64,000 bases of DNA, taken from the NCBI RefSeq assembly GCF_012371325.1, contig NZ_JAAZQX010000010.1, positions 1 to 64,000 on the forward strand, read 5' to 3'. Origin of the DNA: Acinetobacter sp. A2. GTDB taxonomy: Bacteria; Pseudomonadota; Gammaproteobacteria; Pseudomonadales; Moraxellaceae. The position numbers were made by a program, and so were the translations under genes. The notes under the pieces are model-generated. The model was not told the DNA's origin. It was given only the letters and a program-made list of their open reading frames with translations, and searched no databases. Positions 46,418 through 57,019 of the stretch are shown piece after piece (positions within the stretch are counted from its first letter, which is position 1; each line of letters opens with the position of its first letter).

Positions 46418-46510
46418 TTTATAATTTCCAAAGCTCCCTCTTCTTACAAGAGTGGTTTATCCCCCTCACCCTTACGCGGTATTGCCGCTCATCTCCCAAA
46501 GGAAGAGAGT

Positions 46511-46541
46511 AAAAAAACGGCGCATCTTGCACCGTTTTTTT
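46511..46541. terminator. Bidirectional terminator between ppiC and mscL
   Basis: The stem AAAAAAACGG/CCGTTTTTTT with inner GC/GC pairs has T-runs on both sides and lies between two convergent genes. Confidence 0.9.
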
Positions 46542-46561
46542 GCTTCATCTAAGGATTAAAA

Positions 46562-46993
46562 TTATTGACGTTTTTTCAATTCATCACGAATTTCACGTAA
46601 TAATTCAATATCTTCTGGTGTTGCTTCTGGAGCTGGCTCTTCTTCTTGGTTACGGCGCATTTTGTTCATTAACTTCACTAACCAGAACACTACCCATGCC
46701 AATAGAATGAAGTTAATCAAAATGGTCATGAAGTTACCGTAATGAAAAATATTTAAACCAGCTTCCTGTGCCGCAGTTAAGGTTTGAATATTATTTGGAT
46801 TATCACCCAAAATCAGGAACTTGTTGGTAAAGTCGACATCACCACCGAGCACCCATGAAATAAGCGGCATGATCACATCTTTGACCAATGAATCAATAAT
46901 CTTACCAAAAGCACCACCAATGATGACACCAACCGCCAAATCCATCATATTGCCTTTAATGGCAAATTCTTTAAATTCTTGAATAATGCTCAT
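46562..46993 (-). CDS. mscL: Large-conductance mechanosensitive channel
   Basis: 143-residue pentameric inner-membrane channel that opens on hypo-osmotic shock. The N-terminus [43 protein letters not shown] is diagnostic (TM1 with the constriction GVIIGGAFG), TM2 is [20 protein letters not shown], and the C-terminal helix is acidic then basic. The length is normal. Confidence 0.96.
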   Translation of the reverse strand: MSIIQEFKEFAIKGNMMDLAVGVIIGGAFGKIIDSLVKDVIMPLISWVLGGDVDFTNKFLILGDNPNNIQTLTAAQEAGLNIFHYGNFMTILINFILLAWVVFWLVKLMNKMRRNQEEEPAPEATPEDIELLREIRDELKKRQ

Positions 46994-47134
46994 ACGACTC
47001 TCCAGTATTTTTTAAGCGTTATTTTGTGACGCAGTATACATTATATTATGTTACAAATTGCACGTGTCGTTATAGCATTGTGTAATTTTAAAGTTTGGTC
47101 AATATTGAATTTGTGTTTAAACCTTTGGGCATAA

Positions 47135-47164
47135 AAAAACCGCTAAACGAATTTAGCGGTTTTT
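47135..47164 (-). terminator. typA terminator
   Basis: The stem AAAAACCGCTAAA/TTTAGCGGTTTTT with a 4-nt loop lies 17 bp after the stop. Confidence 0.9.
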
Positions 47165-47180
47165 AGATCAGGATATTTTA

Positions 47181-49016
47181 TTATTTATCACGGTTACGTT
47201 TACGTTCGTTTTCTGTCAACCAACGCTTACGAATACGAATTGATTTTGGTGTTACTTCAACTAGCTCGTCATCTTCAATAAATTCAAGTGCTTGTTCAAG
47301 CGTGAATTCAATTGCAGGCACTAGTGTTAATGCATCATCTGTACCAGAAGCACGTACGTTAGTTAACTGTTTCGCTTTAGTTGGGTTAACCACCATGTCG
47401 TCTGAACGAGAGTTAATCCCTACGATCATACCTTCGTAAACTTCTAACTGAGGTTTAGCGAATAAACGACCACGGTCTTGTAAGCTGAACAATGCATAGC
47501 CCAAGCAAGTACCTTGAACCATAGAAATCAACACACCGTTTTGACGTTTCGCAACTTGACCTGCTTTCATTGGACCATAGTGCGAGAAGCTTGAAGTCAT
47601 GATACCGGTACCTGAAGTCATGGTCATGAATTCAGAACGGAAACCAATTAAGCCACGTGAAGGTACAGTTGCTTCAATACGGATACGGCCTTTACCGTCT
47701 ACTTCCATATTGGTCATCTCACCTTTACGGTTACCCATTTGTTCCATCACAGCGCCTTGGTGCTGTTCTTCTACGTCAAAAGTCACGTTTTCGTATGGTT
47801 CTTGCATTTCGCCATCGATCTCTTTCAAGATCACTTGTGGACGAGATACACCCATCTCGAAGCCTTCACGACGCATGTTTTCAATCAATACTGAAAGGTG
47901 AAGTTCACCACGGCCTGATACTTTGAAACGGTCAGGACTGTCAGTATCTTCTACACGAAGTGCAACGTTGTGAATTAATTCGCGGTCTAAACGTTCACGA
48001 ATGTTACGTGAAGTCACGAATTTACCTTCTTTACCTGCAAACGGTGAGTTATTCACTTGGAATGTCATCGATACTGTTGGTTCGTCTACAGAAAGCGGTG
48101 GTAAAGCTTCTACATTTTTCGGATCACAAATCGTGTCAGAAATATGCAGTTCGTCCATACCTGTTACACATACGATGTCGCCTGCAGAAGCAGATTCAAC
48201 ATCAACACGCTCTAAACCATGGTAACCCATGATTTTTAAGATACGACCGTTACGTGTTTTACCTTCTTGGTCAATCACGGTTACAGGTGTATTTAATTTC
48301 ACTGAACCACGTTGAATACGACCAACACCAATAACACCTACGAAGCTGTTATAGTCAAGTGAAGAGACTTGCATTTGGAATGGACCATCAACATCAACTG
48401 CTGGTGGCTCAACAATATCAACAATTGTTTCAAATAACGGTGTCATATCTTCCGCTAATTCGTCTGGTGCAGGACCAGCAACACCACGTAAGCCTGATGC
48501 ATATACGATTGGGAAGTCTAATTGGTCATCAGTTGCACCCAAGTTATCAAACAAGTCAAATACTTGATCAATTACCCAGTCTGGACGTGCGTTTGGCTTA
48601 TCTACCTTGTTGATGATTACGATTGGCTTCAAACCACGTGCAAAGGCTTTTTGCGTTACAAAGCGAGTTTGTGGCATTGGGCCTTCTTGAGAGTCTACAA
48701 GAAGTAATACGCAGTCAACCATCGACATTACACGTTCAACTTCACCACCGAAGTCGGCGTGTCCTGGGGTGTCGACAATATTGATACGGTATTCAGTATC
48801 AGTACGTTTATCTAACCATTTGATTGCTGTGTTTTTTGCAAGAATGGTAATACCACGTTCACTTTCAATAGCGCCTGAATCCATGACACGCTCAATCTCG
48901 CCCGCTCGTTCACCGAGTGCACCCGATTGTTGTAAAAGTTTATCCACAAGAGTTGTTTTACCGTGGTCAACGTGCGCAATAATTGCGATGTTGCGGAGAG
49001 TTTTAATATCTGACAT
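47181..49016 (-). CDS. typA: Ribosome-associated GTPase TypA/BipA
   Basis: Translational GTPase of the EF-G family that helps ribosome assembly and stress adaptation. The 611 residues have [20 protein letters not shown] (P-loop), SERGITI, DTPGHADFGGEVERV, NKVDKPNARPDWV, and the TypA-type C-terminus ending in KSIRIRKRWLTENERKR. It is divergent from the NCS2 permease with 173 bp between. Confidence 0.97.
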   Translation of the reverse strand: MSDIKTLRNIAIIAHVDHGKTTLVDKLLQQSGALGERAGEIERVMDSGAIESERGITILAKNTAIKWLDKRTDTEYRINIVDTPGHADFGGEVERVMSMVDCVLLLVDSQEGPMPQTRFVTQKAFARGLKPIVIINKVDKPNARPDWVIDQVFDLFDNLGATDDQLDFPIVYASGLRGVAGPAPDELAEDMTPLFETIVDIVEPPAVDVDGPFQMQVSSLDYNSFVGVIGVGRIQRGSVKLNTPVTVIDQEGKTRNGRILKIMGYHGLERVDVESASAGDIVCVTGMDELHISDTICDPKNVEALPPLSVDEPTVSMTFQVNNSPFAGKEGKFVTSRNIRERLDRELIHNVALRVEDTDSPDRFKVSGRGELHLSVLIENMRREGFEMGVSRPQVILKEIDGEMQEPYENVTFDVEEQHQGAVMEQMGNRKGEMTNMEVDGKGRIRIEATVPSRGLIGFRSEFMTMTSGTGIMTSSFSHYGPMKAGQVAKRQNGVLISMVQGTCLGYALFSLQDRGRLFAKPQLEVYEGMIVGINSRSDDMVVNPTKAKQLTNVRASGTDDALTLVPAIEFTLEQALEFIEDDELVEVTPKSIRIRKRWLTENERKRNRDK

Positions 49017-49071
49017 GTAAATTCAATACGCTATAAATTTGAGGGCAAATTATACAGAAAAATACTAAAGT

Positions 49072-49101
49072 TTTATAGTGACACTTTATTGACACACACA
49101 A
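49072..49101 (-). promoter_or_regulatory. Possible typA promoter
   Basis: On the minus strand TTGTGT (49096-49101) and TATAAA (49072-49077) are 18 bp apart, about 60 nt before the ATG. It is a moderate consensus match. Confidence 0.4.
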
Positions 49102-49189
49102 TTTTTTTTGATGAGTAACACGCTTTTGATTTTGTAAAGCTGTGTAACTCGATTAGAATAGCGCCACTTTTGCAATATCTTTACGACTT

Positions 49190-50560
49190 ATGTCTGATTT
49201 TAACCAATCTCCCTCCCCAAAAGACCAACTTGATCTGGTCTATGGTCTGAATGACCGTCCAAAACCACTTATCGCTTTTTTAGCCGCATTCCAGCATTTA
49301 TTGGCGATTATTGTACCGATTGTTACACCTGGCTTGCTGATTTGCTTGGCTTTGGGTGTTTCAAAAGAAGATACCAACATGATTTTGTCGATGTCTTTGG
49401 TCATTTCAGGCATCGCGACCTTTTTACAATGTAAAAAAGTTGGCCCTTTTGGTGCTGGCTTACTCATTGTGCAAGGTACCAGTTTTAACTTTATTGGCCC
49501 CATTATTGGGATCGGCTCTGCCATGGTCGCAGCAGGTACACCTGTTGAGTCAGTCATGGCGGCAATTTTTGGTGTCGTGATCGCAGGCTCATTTATTGAA
49601 ATGGGCGTGTCCCAAATTTTGCCGTGGGTCAAAAAACTGATCACACCACTGGTTACTGGCATTGTGGTGCTGTTAATTGGTCTAACCCTTATTAAAGAAG
49701 GCCTCATCAGTATGGGCGGTGGCTATCAAGCCATGAGCAATAATACTTTTGCCAATACTGACAACCTGATTATGTCGTGTACGGTCTTAGCCATCATTAT
49801 TATTTTGAACCGTATCAATATCACCTGGATTAAAAGCTCTGCTATTTTAATTGCCTTGGTGATTGGTTATGCACTGGCAGGCATGATGGGTCATTTAGAC
49901 TTTTCAGGCTTGAAAGATGCGCCACTGATACAAGTTCCTACACCTATGCATTTTGGACTAGATTTCTCTTGGAGTCTGTTCATTCCTTTGGCCTTTATTT
50001 ATTTGGTGACTTCACTGGAAGCAATTGGTGACATCACCGCAACATCCAAACTTTCCAATCAACCTGTAGATGGCCCGCAATGGATGCAGCGTATCAAAGG
50101 TGGTGTATTGGTGAATGGTGCCAACTCATTCTTGGCAGGTATTTTCAATACTTTCCCAAGTTCGGTGTTTGCCCAAAACAATGGTGTAATTCAACTGACA
50201 GGCGTTGCCAGCCGTTATGTAGGAATTTGGATTGCAGCACTGCTGATTATTTTAGGTCTACTTCCTGCAGTTGCAGGCGTGATTCAGGCAGTACCTCAAG
50301 CAGTTCTAGGTGGTGCTGTAATGGTGATGTTTGGTGCTGTCGCAGCTTCAGGTATCAACATTCTTTCAGGGGTACAGCTAGATCGTCGTGCCTTACTGAT
50401 TATTGCAATTTCTCTTGGCTTAGGCTTAGGTGTTGCACAAGTGCCACAAATTTTGGAACACTTACCTGAATTATTCCGTAATATTTTCAGCTCAGGCGTT
50501 GCCACAGGCGGTATTGCAGCACTCATTTTAAATATTGTGCTTCCTGAAACCAAAAAGTAA
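49190..50560 (+). CDS. NCS2-family nucleobase permease (xanthine/uric acid type)
   Basis: 456 residues, about 14 hydrophobic segments with the NCS2 features: AAFQHLLAIIVPIVTPGLL in TM1 (the QH motif), SLEAIGDITATSKL in TM8 (the acidic residue) and FPSSVFAQNNGVIQLTGVASR, the signature motif. This is close to XanP-like xanthine or uracil/xanthine symporters; the exact substrate is not readable. The start at 49190 lies a few bases from the probable promoter. No purine riboswitch is seen in the 173-bp leader. Confidence 0.85.
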   Translation: MSDFNQSPSPKDQLDLVYGLNDRPKPLIAFLAAFQHLLAIIVPIVTPGLLICLALGVSKEDTNMILSMSLVISGIATFLQCKKVGPFGAGLLIVQGTSFNFIGPIIGIGSAMVAAGTPVESVMAAIFGVVIAGSFIEMGVSQILPWVKKLITPLVTGIVVLLIGLTLIKEGLISMGGGYQAMSNNTFANTDNLIMSCTVLAIIIILNRINITWIKSSAILIALVIGYALAGMMGHLDFSGLKDAPLIQVPTPMHFGLDFSWSLFIPLAFIYLVTSLEAIGDITATSKLSNQPVDGPQWMQRIKGGVLVNGANSFLAGIFNTFPSSVFAQNNGVIQLTGVASRYVGIWIAALLIILGLLPAVAGVIQAVPQAVLGGAVMVMFGAVAASGINILSGVQLDRRALLIIAISLGLGLGVAQVPQILEHLPELFRNIFSSGVATGGIAALILNIVLPETKK

Positions 50561-50572
50561 TTGCATGTCCAA

Positions 50573-50607
50573 AAAACACTGTCTGAGCTGAACTTAGACA
50601 GTGTTTT
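50573..50607 (+). terminator. Terminator downstream of the NCS2 permease
   Basis: The stem AAAACACTGTCT/AGACAGTGTTTT lies 12 bp after the stop and before rsmC, followed by a T-run. Confidence 0.85.
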
Positions 50608-50625
50608 TCTATTGGAGAGAGAACC

Positions 50626-51660
50626 ATGAACCCCCAAAGCGAAGTTTTACTCAGACAATATGACTATTTGTCTGGTCGTGTTCTACTGATCAATGCCCCT
50701 ACCGATCAACTCCTCGCAGAATTGGGTGACTCAATCCAAGCCTCTGTCTGGACATGGAATTTCAACGACTATCAATACTTTCAAAATCAGCAGGCTCAAG
50801 TGCATTTTGGTGCAGAGTTTCCTGCTGCCGAGTTTGATCAAGCAGTTATTTTCGTACCCAAATCCAAAGAATTACTGAATTATTTAATTCATAATGTTGC
50901 GGCCCAACTCAAAGTGGGCAGTAGCATATTTTTGGTGGGCGAAAAGAAAGGGGGGGTTGAGCGCGCAGCCAAACAGTTACAGCCTTATGGCAAAATGCTC
51001 AAACTTGATAGCGCACGCCATTGCCAACTTTGGCAGCTGATTTTAGAACAAAATGTTCAGGCTAAAGCACTGTCTGACTGGGCACAACGCTATAACATCA
51101 GCACACCAAAAGGTGACTTACAAATTTGTGCGCTACCAGGCGTATTTAGCCAAAAGCATTTAGATGTCGGTACTGCAGTTCTCTTGCCTTATTTAAGTCA
51201 GGTGACGTCTGGAAAAATTGCAGATTTTGGCTGTGGTGCTGGGGTCATCAGTGCTTATTTAGCGACGTTAAATCCTGAAAACCGAATTTTTGCGCTCGAT
51301 GTCGATGCCTTTGCTTTAGCATCTACACAAATGACGTTTGAACAAAATCAGCTCAATCCTCAACAACTTGAAATTAAAGCGGTGACAGGCATTCAGGATG
51401 CCCCGCTGTTTTTACATGCCATTGTCAGCAATCCCCCATTTCATCAAGGTATTCAGACCGATTACGATGCCAGTGAAACCCTATGTAAAACTTCACGTCG
51501 TCATTTGAAATCGGGTGGTGAACTTTGGATTGTAGCCAACCGCTTTTTGAATTACCCGCTATTAATTGAACAAAGTTTTGGTCAATGCACAATCAAGGCA
51601 GATCAACAAGGCTTTAAAGTACTGTTTGCCAGTACACAAAAAAATACGAAGGATGCATGA
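50626..51660 (+). CDS. rsmC: 16S rRNA (guanine1207-N2) methyltransferase
   Basis: 344-residue tandem methyltransferase-fold enzyme. The N-terminal half is the degenerate RsmC-type domain. The C-terminal half has [17 protein letters not shown] (SAM motif I), [10 protein letters not shown], the catalytic NPPFHQG motif and [22 protein letters not shown]-like folding aside, the motifs are intact. The start is preceded by GAGAGAG. Its stop overlaps the start of the amino-acid permease. Confidence 0.88.
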   Translation: MNPQSEVLLRQYDYLSGRVLLINAPTDQLLAELGDSIQASVWTWNFNDYQYFQNQQAQVHFGAEFPAAEFDQAVIFVPKSKELLNYLIHNVAAQLKVGSSIFLVGEKKGGVERAAKQLQPYGKMLKLDSARHCQLWQLILEQNVQAKALSDWAQRYNISTPKGDLQICALPGVFSQKHLDVGTAVLLPYLSQVTSGKIADFGCGAGVISAYLATLNPENRIFALDVDAFALASTQMTFEQNQLNPQQLEIKAVTGIQDAPLFLHAIVSNPPFHQGIQTDYDASETLCKTSRRHLKSGGELWIVANRFLNYPLLIEQSFGQCTIKADQQGFKVLFASTQKNTKDA

Positions 51661-53123
51661 TGAGCGAAACTCAAAACAATCGACAGTTACAGCGTAAACT
51701 CGGTGCACGTCATTTAAACATGATTGCCATTGGTGGCTCGATTGGTACAGGTTTGTTCCTTGCCTCGGGTGCAACCATCGCTAATGCAGGCCCAGGCGGT
51801 GCATTACTGGCCTATGCACTCATTGGTGTGATGATTTATTTCTTGATGACCAGTCTAGGCGAACTTGCAACGCATAATCCAACTTCAGGCGCGTTCTTTA
51901 CCTATGGCAGTAAATATGTCGAAGGTGGTTTCGGTTTTGCGCTAGGCTGGAACTATTGGTACAACTGGGCCATTACGGTTGCATTTGAATTAGTAGCGGT
52001 ACAATTCATTATGAAATTCTGGTTTCCAGATATTCCTGGTTTCTATTGGAGTGCGTTATTTCTAGCGGTTGTATTTGGAATTAATGCATTAACCGTAAAA
52101 GGATTTGGTGAATCAGAATTTTTCTTCTCGCTGGTCAAAGTCCTTGCGATTGTCGCCTTCATCATCATTGGTATATTCATGATTGTAAAAATCATGCTGA
52201 CTCCAGATGTCGCTACTTTCGCCAATTGGAGCAAAGGTGAAGCTCCATTTGTCGGTGGATTATCTGCCCTGATTGGTGTAGCGATGATTGCAGGATTCTC
52301 TTTCCAAGGCACCGAAATGGTCGGAGTTGCAGCGGGCGAATCTAAAAATCCCAAAAAGACCATTCCAATTGCAATTAAACAAATTTTCTGGCGCATCTTA
52401 TTATTTTATATCGTCTGTATTTTCATCATCGGCACACTCATTGCCTACGATGACCCTCGTTTACTCCAAGCAGCAGCGACTGATAATATCGCCCTTTCTC
52501 CTTTTACTTTACTGTATGAACAGGCAGGTTTTGCTTTTGCAGCAAGTGTTATGAATGCAGTGATTTTAACGGCTATTTTATCTGCTGGTAACTCAGGCAT
52601 GTATTCCTCTACCCGTATGCTATTTGATATGGCACGTAAAGGCAGTGCACCAAAAGCTTTTGCCCGCTTGGATGCTCGTGGTGTCCCTATGAATGCACTG
52701 TATGCCACAACAGCAATCGCTGCACTATGCTTTTTAACAACATTTATTGGTGAGAAACAAGTATTTAACTGGCTCCTGAATATGTCAGGCATGTGTGGGT
52801 TTATCGTTTGGCTCGGGATTGCTGTATCACATTACCGCTTCCGTAAAGGCTATCTAGCACAAGGCCACAAACTTGAAGATTTAGATTACCGCGCTAAATT
52901 CTTTCCTTTTGCACCATGGTTTGCCTTTATTTTGTGTACAATTGTCGTATTAGGGCAAAACTACCAAGCAGTGCTTGAAGGTAAATGGCTCTCTGTTTTA
53001 TCGACTTATATTGGTATTCTTTTGTTCTTGGTCATTTGGTTAAGCTATAAATGGAAACACAAAACCAAACTGATTGCATATCAGGATATGGATGTGAAAC
53101 CACTACACCCTGATCATGACTAA
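51657..53123 (+). CDS. APC-family amino-acid permease (LysP/AAP type)
   Basis: 488 residues with twelve hydrophobic segments and the classical AAT motifs: [24 protein letters not shown] in TM1, [23 protein letters not shown], and [28 protein letters not shown]. It is closest in pattern to basic or lysine permeases; the substrate is not certain. It overlaps rsmC by 4 bp (ATGA). The first ATG (51657) and the next codon ATG (51660) are both usable. Confidence 0.85.
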   Translation: MMSETQNNRQLQRKLGARHLNMIAIGGSIGTGLFLASGATIANAGPGGALLAYALIGVMIYFLMTSLGELATHNPTSGAFFTYGSKYVEGGFGFALGWNYWYNWAITVAFELVAVQFIMKFWFPDIPGFYWSALFLAVVFGINALTVKGFGESEFFFSLVKVLAIVAFIIIGIFMIVKIMLTPDVATFANWSKGEAPFVGGLSALIGVAMIAGFSFQGTEMVGVAAGESKNPKKTIPIAIKQIFWRILLFYIVCIFIIGTLIAYDDPRLLQAAATDNIALSPFTLLYEQAGFAFAASVMNAVILTAILSAGNSGMYSSTRMLFDMARKGSAPKAFARLDARGVPMNALYATTAIAALCFLTTFIGEKQVFNWLLNMSGMCGFIVWLGIAVSHYRFRKGYLAQGHKLEDLDYRAKFFPFAPWFAFILCTIVVLGQNYQAVLEGKWLSVLSTYIGILLFLVIWLSYKWKHKTKLIAYQDMDVKPLHPDHD

Positions 53124-53169
53124 AATAAATCTTCTTCTGTTATGCTTCATTTGAGAATCCATGATTCTA

Positions 53170-53194
53170 AAAACAGCCAACATTTGGCTGTTTT
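53170..53194 (+). terminator. Terminator downstream of the amino-acid permease
   Basis: The stem AAAACAGCCAA/TTGGCTGTTTT with a 3-nt loop and a long T-run, 47 bp after the stop. Confidence 0.88.
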
Positions 53195-53582
53195 TTTATG
53201 CTGCAAATTTAAGACAAATTTTATTTTAAAGCACTTTCGTTATTGTTAATACGATGAAATATCATGCCACAAATTGCTCAATGTTTATTTTTATAATTGC
53301 TAAACAACGCCTTGATTGGCTGATAGACATCCAGTCCATGTATCTTGTTTCAGAAGTTTGATCTGGGGCAACGCTTAAGAGTTTCCAAATGAGTTGCCGA
53401 TAAACTCGCTATAAAAATTCGACTTAGTTTACGATTCAACAAGCCGACATATTAAGCACAATCAGACTCCATCTTATTTGCTCTTTATTCAAAAAATCAT
53501 AGTTTTACAATATTTTTAATCGTATTAAGTGTAAATAATTTTACACAATATCTAATCCATACATTCCATAAAAAATAAGCAT
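53195..53582. other. 388-bp spacer between two terminators, no gene seen
   Basis: No open frame with a ribosome-binding site is visible. It holds two inverted repeats: GGCAAC/GTTGCC (53367-53398) and GTGTAAA-TAAT-TTTACAC (53529-53546). A small RNA is possible but cannot be supported by pattern alone. Confidence 0.35.
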
Positions 53583-53612
53583 AAAAAAACGACTCCTAAG
53601 AGTCGTTTTTTT
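53583..53612 (-). terminator. ompA terminator
   Basis: The stem AAAAAAACGACTC/GAGTCGTTTTTTT with a 4-nt loop, 15 bp after the stop. Confidence 0.92.
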
Positions 53613-53626
53613 CAACTTAACTCAAA

Positions 53627-54667
53627 TTATTGAGCTTGTTGTTCAACAGTCACTGTACGGCTGCCAGTGATCGTCGCGAATACACGACGGTTCATAGCAC
53701 GACCTTCTTTAGTGTTGTTGTCAGCAATCGGTTGATCCCAAGCGAAACCTTGAGTAGACAAGCGAGCTGGATCTACATTGTATTCGTTTACAAGTGAAGA
53801 TTTAACAGAGTTCGCACGCGCTAAAGATAAACGTTCGTTCAGTGCACGTGGACCAGTGTTGTCAGTGTGACCTTCGATGCGAGCAGTAGCGTTTGGATAT
53901 TCAACTAACTTCTCAGCAACTTTAGCGATTTCTGGCTTGTACTGATCTTTGATGTTTGATTTGCTAGTATCAAAGAACACACGAAGTTCCATGTTCAGGT
54001 CTTCAGTCAACTCTTGTGGAGCTGGTTGAACTGGAGCAACTGTTTCAACTGGAGCAACTTCTACTACAGGAGCAGCTGGCTTCAAGTGACCACCAAGAAC
54101 AACGTTAAGACCAGCTAAAGCTGTGTAGTTCCAGAATTGCTCATCAAAGTGGTAAGTACCACGTGCTTCAGTACGAAGAGATAAAGCATCGTTCAAACGG
54201 AAGAACGCACCAACACCAGCATTACCTAAAGTACCTTCTTCACCATCACGGATATAACCTACACCATTAGCGCCTTCTACGTCATATTTATAGTGACCAG
54301 CACCTAACAATACGTATGGCTTGATTTTGCTGTCGTAGTTTTTAGTGATTAGATCAGAAGTCGCATAGAAGTTACCTGCGATATTTTGACCCTTGTATTC
54401 ACCACCGTTGCTGGCATCACCTTTGATTTGGCTATATTCAGCTTCAAAACCTAACCAAGGAGTAAGCTCAACACCAAGTGCTGCACCAACGAACAGGTCA
54501 TCATCAAGCTCTACGCTACTTGTTAAACTACCATCATTACCACCATTGTTATGCTGTGTATCAAACATAGTATAACCAAGCATTAATGGGGTAACAGTTA
54601 CGCCCGCGTTTGCAGCAGCTAAAGGAGCAGCTACGAGCATTGCTAATGCAATACGACTCATTTTCAT
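53627..54667 (-). CDS. ompA: Outer-membrane protein OmpA
   Basis: 346-residue slow porin and envelope-peptidoglycan anchor of Acinetobacter. A signal peptide ([22 protein letters not shown]) is followed by an eight-strand barrel to about 195, a Pro-Val-Ala-rich hinge and an OmpA-like domain with [24 protein letters not shown] and [26 protein letters not shown] (diaminopimelate-binding Asp and Arg). The start at 54667 is chosen from GGAGGATAAATCC before the ATG. Confidence 0.95.
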   Translation of the reverse strand: MKMSRIALAMLVAAPLAAANAGVTVTPLMLGYTMFDTQHNNGGNDGSLTSSVELDDDLFVGAALGVELTPWLGFEAEYSQIKGDASNGGEYKGQNIAGNFYATSDLITKNYDSKIKPYVLLGAGHYKYDVEGANGVGYIRDGEEGTLGNAGVGAFFRLNDALSLRTEARGTYHFDEQFWNYTALAGLNVVLGGHLKPAAPVVEVAPVETVAPVQPAPQELTEDLNMELRVFFDTSKSNIKDQYKPEIAKVAEKLVEYPNATARIEGHTDNTGPRALNERLSLARANSVKSSLVNEYNVDPARLSTQGFAWDQPIADNNTKEGRAMNRRVFATITGSRTVTVEQQAQ

Positions 54668-55043
54668 GGATTTATCCTCCAGAGATAACAATTGTTGTTC
54701 AAGCTCAAGCCTAAATTTTCGACTACCCTGAGATAGGCTTTCTTATACCCCAGTATTATTTTTAAGCTAGTCACTTTGAATCATACAAACACTTTATTAC
54801 TTTTCCAAGTGCTTGATAATTTTAATCAAGTAAATTATTGACAAAATTACTTACAATTTCCGTTGTAATTCGGTAACTTTCTACTCAATTATTTGTGGCG
54901 AATAGCCTATCTTTCTTGCTGTTTATTTTAACACTTTCTAGAGAAGTTGTTTAGTAATTATTATACACAGCAGATAAAGCACTATAAAACAACAAATTAC
55001 TCAGATTAATCATAAAAAACATAACAATAACAGGTAAAGACTT
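54668..55043. other. 376-bp divergent spacer between ompA and fimT
   Basis: AT-rich. On the ompA side the sequence before the start is long, consistent with a 5' UTR of over 80 nt. I see no confident promoter, riboswitch or open frame. Confidence 0.4.
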
Positions 55044-55562
55044 ATGTCGAATGTAAGAAAAAACGGCTTCACGCTGTTTGAATTGATCGTCACGTTAGCG
55101 ATTAGTGCGATTTTAGTCATGATTGCCCTGCCACATTTTCATCAGCTGATGGCAGAACAAGAACTCAAACGAATTCAGTATTCATTACAGTCCAGCGTGA
55201 AAATAGCACGCTCTCATGCCTTCACCCATCACAGCAATGTAGTGATTTGTCCTACACAAAACTTTGTTCAATGTAGCAAGCAAAACTGGAATACTGGTTT
55301 TTTGATCTTTATGGATCGTAATCGAAACCGCCAAATTGACGACAGTGAATACATTCTTTATACAGAAAAAACTGCACTTAAATACGGAACCTTGGATTGG
55401 CGTGGAACTTTAAACATTCCTAGTGTGACTTTAAATGCTCAACAAGGTTTGCCGATCGGCTCAAATGGTAGCTTCTTTTACTGCTCCACTCACCTTACAA
55501 GCAAACGCTTAGTACTCAGTAAAATGGGGCAAACCCGAGCAGAAGACATCAATATATGTTAA
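55044..55562 (+). CDS. FimT/GspH-family pseudopilin
   Basis: 172 residues with the type III prepilin signal KNGFTLFELIVTLAISAILVMIALPHF (cleavage after Gly8, Glu at +5), then a C-terminal GspH-type domain with cysteines at ICPTQ, QCSKQ, YCSTH and INIC. Such minor pilins prime the type IV pilus or type II secretion pseudopilus. No pil or gsp genes are nearby, so it is an orphan. The start codon ATG follows GGTAAAGACTT. Confidence 0.85.
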   Translation: MSNVRKNGFTLFELIVTLAISAILVMIALPHFHQLMAEQELKRIQYSLQSSVKIARSHAFTHHSNVVICPTQNFVQCSKQNWNTGFLIFMDRNRNRQIDDSEYILYTEKTALKYGTLDWRGTLNIPSVTLNAQQGLPIGSNGSFFYCSTHLTSKRLVLSKMGQTRAEDINIC

Positions 55563-55689
55563 CTCAGCAGTCTAAACGATCTTTACATTGTCACTTTATT
55601 CTTATCTTTTTTTGCCTATACTGCAGAAGTGATCTATTCCTGCTTGGAATTCAATTTAGACAAAAGCACATATAAATTGGGAGAATAAA

Positions 55690-56865
55690 ATGACGGATAT
55701 CGTTATTATAAATGGTGCACGCACTGCAATGGGTGGCTTTCAAGGCAGTTTAGCCAATGTGACTGCACCAGAATTAGGTGCGGCAAGTATTCAAGCGGCC
55801 ATTCAACGTGCGGGGGTACAAGCAACAGAAATCGATGAAGTCATTATGGGCTGCGTCCTGCCTGCGGGTTTAAAGCAAGGCCCTGCCCGTCAGGCGATGC
55901 GTCAAGCAGGCTTACCAGATTCTACAGGTGCGGTCACCATTAACAAACTCTGTGGTTCTGGAATGAAAGCTGTCATGCAAGCTGCCGATGCAATCAAAGC
56001 AGGTTCTGCCTCAATCATTGTCGCAGGTGGCATGGAGTCAATGAGTAATGCACCTTATGTACTGACCAAAGCACGTGCTGGCTACCGTATGGGACATGGT
56101 GATGTGAAAGACCACATGTTCTTAGATGGCCTTGAAGATGCTGAAACAGGTCGTTTGATGGGCTCATTCGCACAAGATATGGCAAATAGCAAAGGTTACA
56201 CGCGCCAACAAATGGATGACTTTGCGATTCGCTCACTCAAACGTGCACAAACTGCGGTCAATGAAGGCTATTTTGCTGATGAAATCGTCCCTGTGACAGT
56301 TACAACACGTAAAGGCGATGTCATTGTAGATAAAGATGAACAACCTTTTAATGCCAATATTGAAAAAATTCCAACACTTCGTCCTGCCTTCGCTAAAGAT
56401 GGCAGTATTACTGCTGCAAATGCCAGTTCAATTTCGGATGGTGCATCGGCACTCGTACTCACTTCTGCTGAACATGCAGCCGCCAAAGGGTTAAAGCCTA
56501 TGGCAAAAATTGTGGCCTATGCAACCAACTCACAACATCCTTCAGAATTCACCATTGCCCCAATTGGTGCAATTCAGAAAGTATTGGACCGAGCAAGCTG
56601 GAATGCGCAAGATGTAGATTTATGGGAAATTAATGAAGCTTTTGCTATGGTCACCATGTGCCCAATGGATGAATTCAAACTAGATCCTGAAAAAGTAAAT
56701 ATCAACGGTGGTGCCTGCGCACTTGGTCACCCTGTAGGTTCGACTGGCTCACGCATCATTCTGACTTTAATTCATGCACTGAAACGTACAGGTGGTAAGC
56801 GTGGTGTAGCGGCTTTATGTATTGGCGGCGGCGAAGCAACTGCTGTAGCAATTGAGTTACTATAA
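55690..56865 (+). CDS. Acetyl-CoA acetyltransferase (thiolase II)
   Basis: 391 residues. Reversible Claisen condensation or cleavage of acetoacetyl-CoA, used in ketone-body, butyrate and PHB-type metabolism. The three thiolase motifs are complete: C88 in NKLCGSGMKAV, NINGGACALGHPVGSTGSRI (histidine) and CIGGGEATAVAIE (C-terminal cysteine). It is monocistronic between fimT and yggT. AtoB and PhaA cannot be separated by sequence alone. Confidence 0.92.
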   Translation: MTDIVIINGARTAMGGFQGSLANVTAPELGAASIQAAIQRAGVQATEIDEVIMGCVLPAGLKQGPARQAMRQAGLPDSTGAVTINKLCGSGMKAVMQAADAIKAGSASIIVAGGMESMSNAPYVLTKARAGYRMGHGDVKDHMFLDGLEDAETGRLMGSFAQDMANSKGYTRQQMDDFAIRSLKRAQTAVNEGYFADEIVPVTVTTRKGDVIVDKDEQPFNANIEKIPTLRPAFAKDGSITAANASSISDGASALVLTSAEHAAAKGLKPMAKIVAYATNSQHPSEFTIAPIGAIQKVLDRASWNAQDVDLWEINEAFAMVTMCPMDEFKLDPEKVNINGGACALGHPVGSTGSRIILTLIHALKRTGGKRGVAALCIGGGEATAVAIELL

Positions 56866-56916
56866 ATCAGTAACCGATACCCTTTTTGCACTCTTTTAAA
56901 ATCAAGAAAAATAAAT

Positions 56917-56941
56917 AAAAGTCTCGAGTTTCGAGGCTTTT
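56917..56941 (+). terminator. Thiolase-gene terminator
   Basis: The stem AAAAGTCTCGA/TCGAGGCTTTT with a GTT loop, one T-G pair and following T-run, 51 bp after the stop. Confidence 0.8.
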
Positions 56942-56967
56942 ATTTTCAGATGCTGATCTAAGCATTA

Positions 56968-56996
56968 AAAAAGGTGAATACATCATTCACCTTTTT
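56968..56996 (-). terminator. yggT terminator
   Basis: A perfect 12-bp stem AAAAAGGTGAAT/ATTCACCTTTTT with a 5-nt loop and T-run, 23 bp after the yggT stop. Confidence 0.9.
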
Positions 56997-57019
56997 GATA
57001 TCTAATGATCTAGAGATGT

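Noticed and set aside
49021-49189. A purine riboswitch before the NCS2 permease
   Set aside because: No three-stem purine aptamer core can be drawn in the 173-bp divergent spacer.
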